Part shown: positions 1 through 11,204 of the stretch, in pieces
Position numbering within the stretch: position 1 is the first letter of the stretch
Layout: every line of letters begins with the position of its first letter
DNA from: Colocasia esculenta
Lineage: Eukaryota > Streptophyta > Magnoliopsida > Alismatales > Araceae
Reading direction: 5' to 3'
Assembly (NCBI GenBank): GCA_014218235.1
Contig: CM024761.1
Coordinates: forward strand, 93,927,648-93,991,647
Length of the DNA stretch: 64,000 nucleotides
Made by a program: the position numbers and the translations under genes
The notes under the pieces: model-generated
Databases searched by the model: none
The model's input: only the letters and a program-made list of their open reading frames with translations
Told to the model about the DNA's origin: nothing

Positions 1-2278
1 TCTTTGTGTGTGCGTGGATTCACTACATCCTAACGCACAAGATTTTTGTGGAATATTACGTGGTTTGATGCCGTGCATATGGTTTGTGAGTGCATGGCAT
101 ATCGTACGTTATTGTGCTTATTGTATTTTAATTATTATGATTAGTTCGCAGTGTTGTGGCGATTAGGTTCGCGTCTGAACCTAGCCTTGATCCTTTAGGA
201 TCTTTTATAGATTATTCTGGATGGATAATTAGTAAAGTGTAAGTATGATTATTATGTAAATATTTTGGTCAGTGTTTAATGTGACCTCTACTGTCACAAG
301 ATGATCAATGATAGGCCAAGTATGATTGGCTATCATGGTTTATATGTGTGTTTGTGTGAATTAGCTTGTAGGTCACTTTGTGACCAATGACAGGCCATGG
401 TGTTATCATTAATATGGTTTATATGCGTGATTGTGTAGGTTAGCTTGTAAGTCACAAGGTGACTGGAACAAGCTATTCCTAACATATGTACCATGATTGG
501 TAATAGAAAGTGTTTGTGTATATTTCGTGGTTTGAGCTTGCCGAGTTGGTGGTCCGGCGCCTATTCCAGAATGCCTCTCTAGTTGGGTACCCCAGGTTCT
601 CTGTGAGCCAGGCACGTGTTTGTTGTGCTCGGGGTTTGTCTCGGTATAGTGTGGTACTGTTGAGGTCTGTGTTGTCTTCCTGGACAGCCTCACTCCTGAG
701 TTTGAGTTGTACTTCCGGCTGAGGGAAAGACGGTAGTGGGACAACGACTTCCCAGAGTTTGTTTTAAGTCGCTTGTAGCGTGCTCGTAGTTGGGGGTACG
801 GACACCAGTAGACGTCACTGGTCCCCAGCTAGTCCTGTTTTCCAGTGCCTCACTTTAGGGTGCTCCGGCCAGAGACCCTAGAGGTGCCAGGCATGGACTT
901 ACAGCTGTGTGTCTGCAGGTGTGGTGTTGGTTGGTCTCCACAGTTGTTTGTCTTTACCTTGTGGAGCGGCAGTTGGACCTTAAGTCCGTGACTATGAGAC
1001 TGAGAGGTTGTTCTTGTGTTGTGTTGTCCGGGTTGGGTACTGGCCTGATCAGTCAGTAGTCTGTTCCCGTGTGGTGGCGTCGTTCTTCTCCGACTCGTGC
1101 CTTGCCTCCGATTGTGGCTTTTGTGTTGTTACTTGTTGGTTGAGGTTTTCCTCAATGAGGTGTGCCCTGGTGTTGGCACAGTTGTAATTGTGGTTTTTGA
1201 GAGGAGACTCACAGGTTGTGGTTTACTTTGTGTGGAGTGCCAGTCGTTGGCACATATGTTGAGGTTTTTCTGTGGTGGAGTGCCTTGTGTGGCACTAGTG
1301 TGGTTATGCTGTGTAGTGGTACCTCGTGGTGGTAGGTACCAGTACCCTTTGAGAGTACCAGTTTCTCGTGGTACATTGTGTACCAGCCTTTTTAGGTGTT
1401 GAGGTGGAGCTGTGCTCCATGAAGGTCGAATGGTGAGACCTTCCACCTGTTGTGCTTTACCCTTCCTCGGGTAAGCCTCTGTATATGGTTTCCGTGTGTA
1501 AAGGATTGGTCGTCGTAGCCAACTCTGCCATTCTGAGTGTGGCTTCCAACATATTGTGGTTTGGGTATAAAGGGCTAGCTTTTGGTTAGCAGTCTTGTTA
1601 CTCATGTACTTGAGACTCGTCTATAAAGCTTCTAGCTTAAATGATTAGTTGAGACTATTTGCCTGTGAGGCTTGAGGCCTATGCTTTACTGTTGTTGAGT
1701 GGACTAGTGGTGTGGAGCTAGTCCTGTTGTTTCCTCTTACTTTCCGAGGCTATGAATAGTTATTGTGTTTATGTATAATTGCAGTTTATAATTAGATGAT
1801 GTGAGCATGCCATGGTTTGACTTTTGGTATTGCCTGTGAGACCCTCTGGGGTTGAGGTCTCTTGAGTTTCTTGTGTTGTTTTGGGGCCTCCCTACTGAGC
1901 CTGTGACTTGTTGAGGCTCACCCCCCTACAATTCTTTTCAGGGTTTGCCGTGTGTTCGACTTGCAGAGACGTTGTGTCAGACTTGTACCACCAGCAGTAG
2001 TGTAGTAGTTATTGTTGCGTGAGCATGTGCTCCCTCGGGGTATGCCCCAGGTAGTTGTACTTTTTAATTGGGCATGTGATAATGTAATGGGACAGTTGTA
2101 AATTGTTATATAGAGGTATGAGCACATGTACTTTCTTGTGTCTTATACTGTAGTGGTTTGTCTTTTATATTCTTACTGGACACGTGTGTGAGATATCCCT
2201 TGCGAGACTTCGGTCCGTTCGCGGGAGGCGGATCTGGATATGGAGCCTTATTGGGCATAAATACCCCGGTCCGTCACA
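1..2278 (+). repeat. LARD 5' LTR, 3' portion
   Basis: Position 1 aligns with 5776 of the 3' LTR, so about 1.18 kb of this LTR lies left of the window. It ends in CCGTCACA at 2271-2278, followed by the primer site. Reading frames inside it (for example minus strand 1129-1605) have no recognisable domain and are not treated as genes. Confidence 0.9.
1566..1572 (+). promoter_or_regulatory. Possible TATA box in LARD 5' LTR
   Basis: TATAAAG in the context GGGTATAAAGGGCTAG is kept in both LTR copies (also 7338-7344). It is the best TATA-like match in the LTR, but it lies far into the LTR, so the start site is uncertain. Confidence 0.35.
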
Positions 2279-2280
2279 GT

Positions 2281-2292
2281 TGGTATCAGAGC
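2281..2292 (+). other. Primer binding site (tRNA-iMet type), LARD
   Basis: TGGTATCAGAGC starts 2 bp after the LTR end. This is the usual plant initiator-Met tRNA primer sequence and fixes the LTR boundary and element orientation. Confidence 0.9.
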
Positions 2293-4596
2293 ATGATCCA
2301 GTTAGAATATGAAAAGACATTGAAGTTACGATGTCCCAATACATGGATTAATGTCCACTGCTGGTAGTAAGTCTGCGATTTTGTGTGTTATAAAGTAGTT
2401 TTTAAGTGAGCTTTTGGCACGTAAACCGTGAGTTTCTGTTTGTTTAATTAGTAGTTATGAGTAGTTGTTGAGACATAGAGTGGTTAAGTGGTATAAGTTG
2501 TGTTGTTGCACCAGTGTGCCAGGATGCAGTTGAAATTTTGTGTTTAAAAGTTTTCAGTGGCAGATATTAAAGGAATCAATGGAGTTAATTATGTTGGTTA
2601 ACAAAAGTAAAAGGCAATCTCAGAAAGATATTTGTAAATGGTGCTTTAGTAAAGAATAAGGGTTAACAAAGACAGGTATAATATGAGGTATCAATGTCAC
2701 AGATCAACAGAATGTTACCAGCAAAGAATAGTTATGTGTGTGTGATAAGTTACAGAAGAGGACCTTGGTAGAGGTATTGTTGTGTTTGAGATTTGTAAAT
2801 GGCTTGAGTAATAATGTGATTAGAGCTTTGGCAATTTAAGAATGATTAAATGAGGCAGACTAGTTTCAGATGAGGTACGGGTACATAGAGGAATAAAGAA
2901 TTGTGACAGTCCAATAAGGATAAGGGTGTTCTGACAATTAAAGAATTGAACAGAGGTGGGTAGTTAAGTAAAGAAAGGATAAAGAAAGATTACTGTATAG
3001 TTAGACTTTTTTGAGCACAAGAAAAATACCGGTCTAGCAAATGGCAGTTTATGAGAATTATATAGAGTGGGATGCAGTGTTACAAATAAGGTTACTGCTG
3101 TTTAATAACTGAGTATAATTCGAGAAGAGAAGAGGTGAAGTTTGTGTTTAAAAGAGATTGAAGCTATAAGAGTTATGTGAATCAGAATAGAAAGAAGCAG
3201 ATTAATTAAGAAATAGTTAAGTGATGCCCGGTTAAGTGAAATAGAGAATCAAGCGGAGTAGGCTATTGTATTTAACAAGATTGGTTTCAGACTATGGCCT
3301 TGGCAGTTGTGAATAAAGAATACTTGTGTGACAACAGCAAGAACGGTATGAGTGGTACAGGATGAACAGTTAGGCAGCACAATAATTGGGAAGAATGTTT
3401 ACAGAGAAGATATTATGTGTAATACAGTTGGCAGATTATTAATTTGGAAAAAGAAAGAGTGTGATAGATTGTGAAACAGATATAATTGAAAGATCGAGAA
3501 AGTGATCAGTAAGAGTTTGCATGGATGAATGGAAATTGAATGTGGCAAGTAAAAATGGAGAGAATGTAATCAGTTAAATAGTGAATGACTTAAAGTTAAA
3601 TGATACTCGATTGAAATAAAGTTTAATGCATGTCAAGTCAGCTGAGTAGTTTAATTCTTCCCTAAAAAGAAAGTGTTACAGTAATGAAAGCAAATCTTTT
3701 GAGAAATGGTAGAAATATTGTGGTTAGTCAATCAGAAAGTGTAAGTTGAAGCTAAAAAGGAATATGAAAAGTAGAGTGTGTGTCAATAATGTACTGGCAG
3801 GGCAGAATTCAGATTTGGGAAATGTGTGACACAATCAGAATTGAAGTATTAAAGGAAATAGTTTAGAAGCTTCGATATTGTCAGCCAATATTCATCAATT
3901 AATTAAGGTGATTGAGAAGCATAAATAGTCAGTATTGAATATAGCCGGAATTAAAGCAATCATGAAAGTGTGCAGCAATTGTGAACAATAGTAGAAGTAG
4001 AATGTATTAAATATTCTGTCAGATATTCAGCAGGATCAGAGTAACGCAGCGGAAGCGTGGTGGGTCGTAACCCACAGATCAGATAGTTGAGAATATAAGA
4101 ATAAATAAAGAAAATTAATGGTTAACAGTGATAAGCAGATAGTGAAATGGCACCGAGTAATCTGGAAATTTAAGCAAGGTTCAATATAGCGGAGTACCCA
4201 AAAGCAGCAGAACAAAGTAAAAGGATTTGAGCAAGAAAAGTGGCACGGAAAGAAATGTTGCCAACACAGCCCAGAAAATCTGAAGATAGGTTCAGTCCAA
4301 GGAGATAAAGCACCACTGGCAAGATAGAATTGCCCATGATAGAAACATAATAACTAATACATGGAATCCGTGAAATAAAGCAGTTATGAAATAAAAGAAA
4401 GAGAAAGGAAAAGCAGGACAACTGCAGAATGGAATAGAATGAGACTAGCAGTGTGAAATAAATTGAAAGGCAAGTGCAGAGAAAAAAAGTATCATTTTTG
4501 TTCTGTACATAGTTTTGTTCTTTTTAGGTGATAGTCCGGCTATACCGTGGTTTACGTTGAATGTCGAGGACGACATTACTTTTTAGGTGATAGTAA
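2293..4596 (+). other. LARD internal region, no coding capacity
   Basis: A purine-rich leader-like stretch with stops in all frames; the longest frame (minus 4170-4421) has no recognisable motif. It ends with a gypsy-like tail and a degenerate polypurine tract. I see no gag, pol or host exon in it. Confidence 0.8.
4521..4594 (+). repeat. 15-bp direct repeat beside the LARD 3' LTR
   Basis: TTTTTAGGTGATAGT occurs at 4521-4535 and again at 4580-4594, the second copy ending 2 bp before the 3' LTR. This is where the polypurine tract should be, so the tract region looks duplicated and is a poor match to the usual A/G-rich form. Confidence 0.75.
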
Positions 4597-7500
4597 TGTA
4601 ACGTCACGTGTTTTATCGGATCTTCGTGGATCCTCGGCTTAGTGTTTGGGGTGGTCACATCTTGACCAGTGCGACTCGTGTTGTGTGTTTCTTATTGGAT
4701 CCTTACCAGGGTTGGTTATGGATCTGTGTTGGTGTACAGTGCGCTGGACATCAACAGTGGGTTGGCGTCCAGGTGTGTGACGTCTGTTGTGTGTTGGCGG
4801 CAATGGTGTTGACGTTAGCATATTCTTGGCATCCATCGATGTAGACGTCCACCGTGTGAACTTGGCGGCGAGCGATGTGGACGCCTAGTTGCGGCGGTTT
4901 GGTTAGCGGCGCAGATGTTGACGTTAACCTGAGGTGCCTGTGTTTTTAGAAGCAACCCGAGCCTTCTTCTTTCCCCACTTTCTCCCCTCCTCTTCCCCCA
5001 CCTGTACTCTTGTGCCTCTTCACTACTTCCGTCAGTCGACGGGAGCACGTGGGAAGGCCGTGATGCGCACAGTAGCGGCAGATCAAGCAGGGAATGATGG
5101 ATTGGAGGGCGGTGTTCGCGGGAAGCTCCTGGGGTTTCGACGCGATTTGAGGTTCTTTAGTAGTTTAATTGTGTTTCAGAGGTATGGACTGGACCCTTTG
5201 ATTTCTCCTGTTTGACTTATCATGCTCTGTTTGCATAGATTGCTTGTTAATTGTGTTTTTGGGAAAAAGGATTCTCCATGCCGGGGAAATTGGGTGGTTT
5301 GATCGATCCAAGTGTTGGATCTTGTTTTTCTGGTTTAATTATAGTATACAGATGTAAGAGGGAGTGTTTCCTCTCGTTTCTCTGTTGTTTATTAGGTTAG
5401 ACTGCCTGTGTGATCGGCCTGATGCTGTTCGGTGCGTTCTGTGTGTATGTTGGTTGCTGAGGATCTTGACGTCAACATCAGTTGACGCTAAGTTCTTCGT
5501 TGGGAGATTAACGGCTATGTTACTAGCCGTTGATTTTGAGTAAACGACCAGGTGGTGGCCGCTTACTTAGTATTGACGGCAAGAGATACTGTCGTCTATA
5601 TCCTGTGGACGATAATCGATGTTGCCGCCAACCTGTGCATGTATCAGCACAGTGTGTTTCACAGCGTTTTTACAGTGCGATGTATTTATTGATACTGAGT
5701 GGTGTATTAACACCTGTGGTTCTCCTTGAGCACAGGGCTTTTGAGGCCAGCTTACCGGCTATGTAGTTTACTAGTTCTTTATGTGTGCGTGGATTCACTA
5801 CATCCTAACGCACAAGATTTTTGTGGAATATTACTTGGTTTGATGCCGTGCATGTGGTTTGTGAGTGCATGGCATATCGTACGTTATTGTGCTTATTGTA
5901 TCTTAATTATTATGATTAGTTCGCAGTGTTGTGGCGATGAGGTTCGCGTCTGAACCTAGCCTTGATCCTTTAGGATCTTTTATAGATTATTCTGGATGGA
6001 TAATTAGTAAAGTGTAAGTATGATTATTATGTAAATATTGTGGTCAGTGTTTAATGTGACCTCTACTGTCACAAGATGATCAATGATAGGCCAAGTATGA
6101 TTGGCTATCATGGTTTATATGTGTGTTTGTGTGAATTAGCTTGTAGGTCACTTTGTGACCAATGGCAGGCCATGGTGTTATCATTAATGGTTTATATGCG
6201 TGATTGTGTAGGTTAGCTTGTAAGTCACAAGGTGACTGGAACAAGCTATTCCTAACATATGTACCATGATTGGTAATAGAAAGTGTTTGTGTATATTTCG
6301 TGGTTTGAGCTTGCCGAGTTGGTGGTTCGGCGCCTATTCCGAAATGCCTCTCTAGTTGGGTACCCCAGGTTCTCTGTGAGCCAGGCACGTGTTTGTTGTG
6401 CTCGGGGTTTGTCTCGGTACAGTGTGGTACCGTTGAGGTCTGTGTCGTCTTCCTGGACACCCTCACTCCTGAGTTTGAGTTGTACGTCCGACTGAGGGAA
6501 AGACGGCAGTGGGACAGCGACTTCCCAGAGTTTGTTTTCAGTCGCTTGTAGCGCGCTCGTAGTTGGGGGTACGGACACCAGTAGACGTCACTGGTCCCCA
6601 GCTAGTCCTGTTATCCAGTGCCTCACTTTAGGGTGCTCCGGCCAGAGACCCTAGAGGTGCCAGGCATGGACCTGCAGCTGTGTATCTGCAGGTGTGGTGT
6701 TGGTTGGTCTGAACAGTTGTTTGTCTTTACCTTGTGAGCGGCAGTTGGACCTTTCGTCCCTGACTGCGAGACTGAGAGGTTGTTCTTGTGTTGTGTTGTC
6801 CGGGTTAGATACTGGCCTGATCAGTCAGTAGTCCGTTCCCGTGTGGTGGCGTCGTTCTTCTCCGACTCGTGCCTTGCCTCCAGTTGTGGCTATTGTGTTG
6901 TTACTTGTTGGTTGAGGTTTTCCTCAATGAGGTGTGCCCTGGTGTTGGCACAGTTGTAATTGTGGTTTTTGAGCGGAGACTCACAAATTGTGGTTTACTT
7001 TGTGTGGAGTGCCCGTCGTTGGCACATATGTTGAGGTTTTACTGTGGTGGAGTGCCTTGTGTGGCACTAGTATGGTTATGCTGTGTAGTGGTACCTCGTG
7101 TTGGCAGGTACCGGTACCCTTTGAGAGTACCGATTTCTCGTGGTACATTGTGTACCAGCCTTTTTAGGTGTTGAGGCGGAGCTATGCTCCGTGAAGGTCG
7201 ATTGGTGAGACCTTCCACCTGTTGTGCTTTACCCTTCCTCGGGTAAGCCTTTGTATATGGTTTCCGTGTGTAAAGGATTGGTCGTCATAGCCAACTCTGC
7301 CATTCTGTGTGTGGCTTCCGACATATTATGGTTTGGGTATAAAGGGCTAGCTTTTGGTTAGCAGTCCTGTTACTCATGTACTTGAGACTCGTCTATAAAG
7401 CTTATAGCTTAAATGATTAGTGGAGACTATTTGCCTGTGAGGCTTGAGGCCTAGGCTTTACTGTTGTTGAGTGGACTAGTGGTGTGGAGCTAGTCCTGTT

Positions 7501-8050
7501 GTTTCCTCTTACTTTCCGAGGCTATGAATAGTTATTGTGTTTATGTATAATTGCAGTTTAGAATTAGATGATGTGAGCATGCCATGGTTTGACTTTTGGT
7601 ATTGCCTGTGAGACCCTATGGGGTTGAGGTCTCTTGAGTTTCTTGTGTTGTTTTGGGGCCTCCCTACTGAGCCTGTGACTTCTTGAGGCTCACTCCCCTA
7701 CAGTTCTTTTCAGGGTTTGCCGTGTGTTCAGCTTGCGGAGACGTTGTGTCAGACTTTTACCACCAGCAGTAGTGTAGTAGTTAGTGTTGTGTGTGCCTGT
7801 GCTCCCTCGGGGTATGCCCCAGGTAGTTGTACTTTTTAATTGGGCATGTGATAATGTAATGGGACAGTTGTAAATTGTTATATACAGGTATGAGCACATG
7901 TACTTTCTTGTGTCTTATACTGTAGTGTTTTGTCTTTTATATTCTTACTGGACACATGTGTGAGATATCCCTTGCGAGACTTCGGTCCGTTCGCGGGAGG
8001 CGGATATGGATATGGAGCCTTATTGGGCATAAATACCCCGGTCCGTCACA
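4597..8050 (+). repeat. LARD 3' LTR, complete (3454 bp)
   Basis: It begins TGTAACGTCACG and ends CCGTCACA, giving TG...CA ends. Two clusters of GACGTC/GGCGTCC/TTGACG motifs (about 4730-4935 and 5462-5640) lie near its start. A CT-rich tract is at 4965-5020. The 5776-8050 part duplicates 1-2278. The right flank CCAAG (8051-8055) is the expected target site; its left copy is outside the window. Confidence 0.9.
4730..5640 (+). promoter_or_regulatory. Paired CG-core inverted-repeat clusters in LARD LTR
   Basis: The first cluster (4730-4935) contains GTTGGCGTCC, TTGGCGGCA, GTAGACGTCCAC, GTGGACGCC and GTTGACGTTAACCTG. The second (5462-5640) contains TTGACGTCAACATC, GACGGCAAGAG and TTGCCGCCAAC. Similar clusters occur in G1, G2, G4 and G6. 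They resemble TGACG (bZIP) and TTGAC (WRKY) cores; any function is inference. Confidence 0.5.
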
Positions 8051-9037
8051 CCAAGTGTCTGTTTGACAAAAGAAGAAGAAGAGTAGATGAAAAAGAACGA
8101 GATCAACAATGGCTAGAAGAGTTCCAATAGATCTCTTCAACGGATTTGTTCAAAGCTACTATATAAAATGATAAAGTAAGGCTGAATAACAACAAGAGAA
8201 CTTTCCTGGAGATCATTCCAAGAGTGTACATCCAGTGAGAAACCTTAGCTCCACATACACTCAAAAGAAAGAGAGAGAGCTAGAGCCCAAGAATAAGTGT
8301 GTAAGCAGCCATCTGAAGTCTTCAAAGTTCAAGCTCCTTTTCCTCTCTTCACTCTCTCTGTGCTGCATTGTAATTTTCGGGAGAGTCTTTCGGCTGAGAG
8401 TTTTTTAGTTAGTGTCCATTTTGTACAACTCTCAGTCTGTTCTTTCTTTTCTAAGAAAGATTTCTTTCCAGCTGTAGGACTGTATATAGTGAGACTCTTC
8501 CTATGTGAAGAGAAGGCCAGTGGGGTTGCTGGCGATTTCTGTCCAGCTAAGGGACTGTTCTTAGCACTTCCTTTTGCTTAAGGGAAGAACCTAGCTGGAA
8601 CCTTGTTGGGGTTTGTTCCAACAGAACCGCACTGGGGTTTGTTCCAAGAGGGTGACTTCTTGACCTATAATAGAAGTGAGTTTCCTTCCTACTCGGAAAG
8701 GAAGAGAACCAGCGGGGAGCTAGGGGTTTGTATATCCTTGGGGGGATTGTACCTCGGTTAGTGAAATCCCAAGATTTTGCTTGGGGACCGGACGTAGGTC
8801 TTTCATCTGTAAGTACCAAACCAGGATAAAATTCCTTATGTTCATTTGTGTGATTATTTATATATTTGCTTCCGCGCTGCTACTCTCTATCACACACTAT
8901 CAAATTCACTAACCAAATTTTTTAAGTTGTGATTTCTATGTTTTAGTCTCAGAATTTCTGTAGTTATTCTATTCACCCCCCCCCCCCTCTCTAGATAGCT
9001 TGAGCTTGCTGCCATATCATCCGTAAGTAGGCCAACA
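8051..9037 (+). repeat. C1 5' LTR, 3' portion
   Basis: Aligns with 12861-13862 of the 3' LTR over its whole length, including the poly-C tract (about 8982-8994). It ends GCCAACA just before the primer site. The missing 5' part lies left of the LARD, outside the window. Confidence 0.9.
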
Positions 9038-9039
9038 AG

Positions 9040-9052
9040 CGGTATCAGAGCC
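9040..9052 (+). other. C1 primer binding site
   Basis: CGGTATCAGAGCC lies 2 bp after the LTR end and differs from the consensus TGGTATCAGAGC at the first base. Confidence 0.8.
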
Positions 9053-9791
9053 AAGTCTCTTCAAGCAAGTAGATCTCACGATCTAAAGAGCAAAAGATCA
9101 AATGGCAGCAGAAGGTTTTGCAGAAGGCCAATCCATTTTCCTCCCTCCACTCTTTGATGGGGATTACACCTACTAGAGGATAAGGATGGAATTCTTCCTA
9201 CAAGGCTGCGACTATCTACTTTGGAGCATTATTGAAGATGGTGACTTTGTAATATCAAACCCCAAGGAAGAATGGTCAGACAACGACAAGAGGATGATAT
9301 CATTAAATAGGATGGCTAAGAGATTCATGTCATATGCTCTATCCAAGCCAGAATTGGATAAAATATCCGTCTGCAAGATAGCCAAAGATATGTCGGATGA
9401 GCTGAAACTCAAATATGAAGGAGAACCCATGATAGTTGAAGAACATGTTGCTCAAATTGAAGAAAATCCAGAAACTCCTCAAGATGAGATCATTCTAGTT
9501 CCAAAAGAAGACACTGATGCTCAAGTATCTAAAGAAACTAGAGAGGAAGCTATGACTTCATCTCTTCTAACTATCTTCGTTCAAGAAGTAATGGACCAAT
9601 ATCATGCTGAGAGTATGATGGAAGTTCATGAAGAAGCACCCATTGAGGGGAAGGAATCTCAAGTTAAGGGAGAGTTTCAAAATTTCCCCAGGAGAATATC
9701 TCTGAAGAGCAAAGTGTTGAAGAAGAAATTGATGAAGAAGAAGATGAGGGTGAGATAACAAAGTTTCAAGGGCTACATCAGAAGACACCTT

Positions 9792-11098
9792 TAAAACGTG
9801 TGCGGAATTACCTAAAGCAGTAATTTAGAAGGGGGTTGAATAGATTACTATCTAATAAAATAAATTAACCTTCTTTTCGAGATTATGACTGACTTTAAGA
9901 AAATTTAAATTAATATAGATCAAATTTAAACTTCGATGTGTGTGTAGGGTGTGCTTAGGAAATTAGCAGTATGACAAGTGTGTGAACAAGTGATCGTGCC
10001 TAGCATACATCTAATGTAAGATCAAGCAAACCACAGGACACGAGGATTTAAGGTGGTTCGGACTACACAACTCATGTATCCTATATCCACCGTCCACACA
10101 CGCACACGGAAAAAACTGCTTATCTAGCAAGTTCAACCCATCAACAACACACACACGGTGTCTGAGACAAACACGCTCTCAGATCCACGACACATATGTG
10201 GGTTGAGCACAAGGAATGCTCAAACCAACAACACACGCACATATAACAGAAGATGAGATAAATGAAGAGTTCAGAGTTGAAGAACAAATCCAAAGGTTGA
10301 ACTCTTCAGGGTGTTCGTCCAAAGGAACTCCAAGCTCCACGTCGATGAAGATCAGATGATGACGAAGCTTGAGGTTAGACGAATCAACTTCAACTCCTCG
10401 TACGAGATGGATCTCTCTTGAACAGACTGGAGACTTCAAGCAGAGGAGCAGGAAACCTTTTTCATCTTGTTCTTTGCTTATGGTTTTTCTGTGGAGGCTT
10501 CTTGCCACGAAAATATGTCCATATGATCTATATATAGTATTGTTCAAGTCTTGAGAATCGTGAGAGAAGAGAACACCCTAACATAGATCACATGCCTGTC
10601 ACATGTTGTGACTTAACCTACGGCTGTCGACAGCCGACAGATGCCTTCTGGCTATCGACAGCTACTGCATTAATCCTAGTTTCCAGAACCATTTCTAGCT
10701 GGGAGGCTGGGCTGTCGACAGGCGACCTTTGGCTGTCAACAGGCTGGACTGATCTGTCGAAAGATGAACCTTGTCTGTCGACAGCTACTAATCTTTCTTT
10801 TTTTCTAGTAGCATGTCTGCTCACTGTCTTCATTGGTTGTCGACATATAGTTTCAAGCCTCTCGACAACTGAATACTTGTTGTGTTTTTCTAGTTCTTTT
10901 GTGCTTGAGTTTTACTTCTTATCATGTACCTTCATTCTCTCCTACATAAGAGACACTTCAAGTAAGATATCATGAAGGCATATATGGTCGTAGAGTTATT
11001 TCATTTGATCATGTCTTCTCAACATCAATTATGTCATTATCAAAAACATTTAAGCATTCAGACATCAAGTCAATCCTAATACAAATCATAACCCAACA
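9792..11098 (-). repeat. S3: SIRE-like copia solo LTR with target duplication
   Basis: On the minus strand it starts TGTTGGGTTATG and ends near GCACACGTTTTA (the usual final CA has become TA). It is flanked by ACCTT on both sides (9787-9791 and 11099-11103). A minus-strand TATA (complement of CTATATATAG, about 10529-10538) and the block TCCGAACCACCTTAAATCC (complement near 10050) fit SIRE/Maximus LTRs. Only one LTR is present, so this is a solo LTR left by LTR-LTR recombination. Removing it restores the C1 acidic frame. Confidence 0.75.
10620..10872. repeat. Array of CTGTCGACAG-type palindromes
   Basis: At least seven exact or near copies of CTGTCGACAG lie within 250 bp (for example GCTGTCGACAGCC, TATCGACAGC, CTGTCGACAGGCG, CTGTCGACAGCTAC, TTGTCGACATA). 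They are upstream of the S3 TATA, that is in its U3. The same palindrome recurs in the unrelated gypsy LTRs of G3. Confidence 0.8.
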
Positions 11099-11204
11099 AC
11101 CTTCAATGAACAACTCCTCAGGCTGCTCCAGCACTGAAGAAGAAGAAAATGTCAATCCACCTTTTATGAATAAAGCAAAAAGGAATTCAAATGACTATGA
11201 TTAG

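Larger units (their letters stand above)
1..8050 (+). mobile_element. LARD-like non-autonomous LTR retrotransposon (left end outside window)
   Basis: Two long direct repeats (1-2278 and 4597-8050) flank a 2.3 kb internal stretch with no gag or pol similarity in any frame. The primer site follows the first repeat directly. The internal 3' end carries a Tekay-like tail (GTCGAGGACGACATT at 4563-4577) just before the second LTR. Very long LTRs, a short non-coding interior and a gypsy-type PBS fit a large retrotransposon derivative (LARD), which would need proteins from an autonomous gypsy relative. By eye the LTRs differ at about 5 of the first 180 aligned bases. The element sits inside the 5' LTR of copia element C1: C1 sequence resumes at 8051 with CCAAG, which is contiguous in C1's intact 3' LTR at 12861. 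Confidence 0.85.
9102..11204 (+). pseudogene. gag: C1 gag N-terminus fused to an acidic open frame, interrupted by S3
   Basis: The ATG at 9102 opens a frame like the N-terminal capsid region of copia Gag (DUF4219/UBN2 type), with motifs PPLFDGDYTY and LWSIIEDGDF. A TAG at 9174-9176 replaces the conserved Trp codon (TGG). Similarity to C3 Gag stops abruptly after KYEG near 9420. What follows is a Glu/Asp-rich region I do not recognise. A one-base shift near the C-run at 9686-9689 moves the frame; the new frame runs through 9791, resumes in phase at 11104 once S3 and one target copy are removed, and stops at 11202-11204. There is no zinc knuckle. The long acidic extension that stays open across the S3 site suggests a chimeric Gag-plus-unknown protein. 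It could also be ordinary decay with a compositional bias. Confidence 0.6.

Noticed and set aside
409..1605. Open frames in the LARD LTR (minus 409-744, minus 1129-1605, plus 1097-1402) that recur in the second LTR
   Set aside because: They recur only because the LTRs are copies. Both strands are open in the same places and no domain, start context or codon pattern supports a protein.
10592..10975. 127-codon frame in S3
   Set aside because: It is made by the CTGTCGACAG array, which is open in several frames; opposite to the LTR direction.
9440..11204. Envelope-like ORF in C1
   Set aside because: The acidic frame has no signal peptide or membrane segment and sits directly after gag, not after pol.
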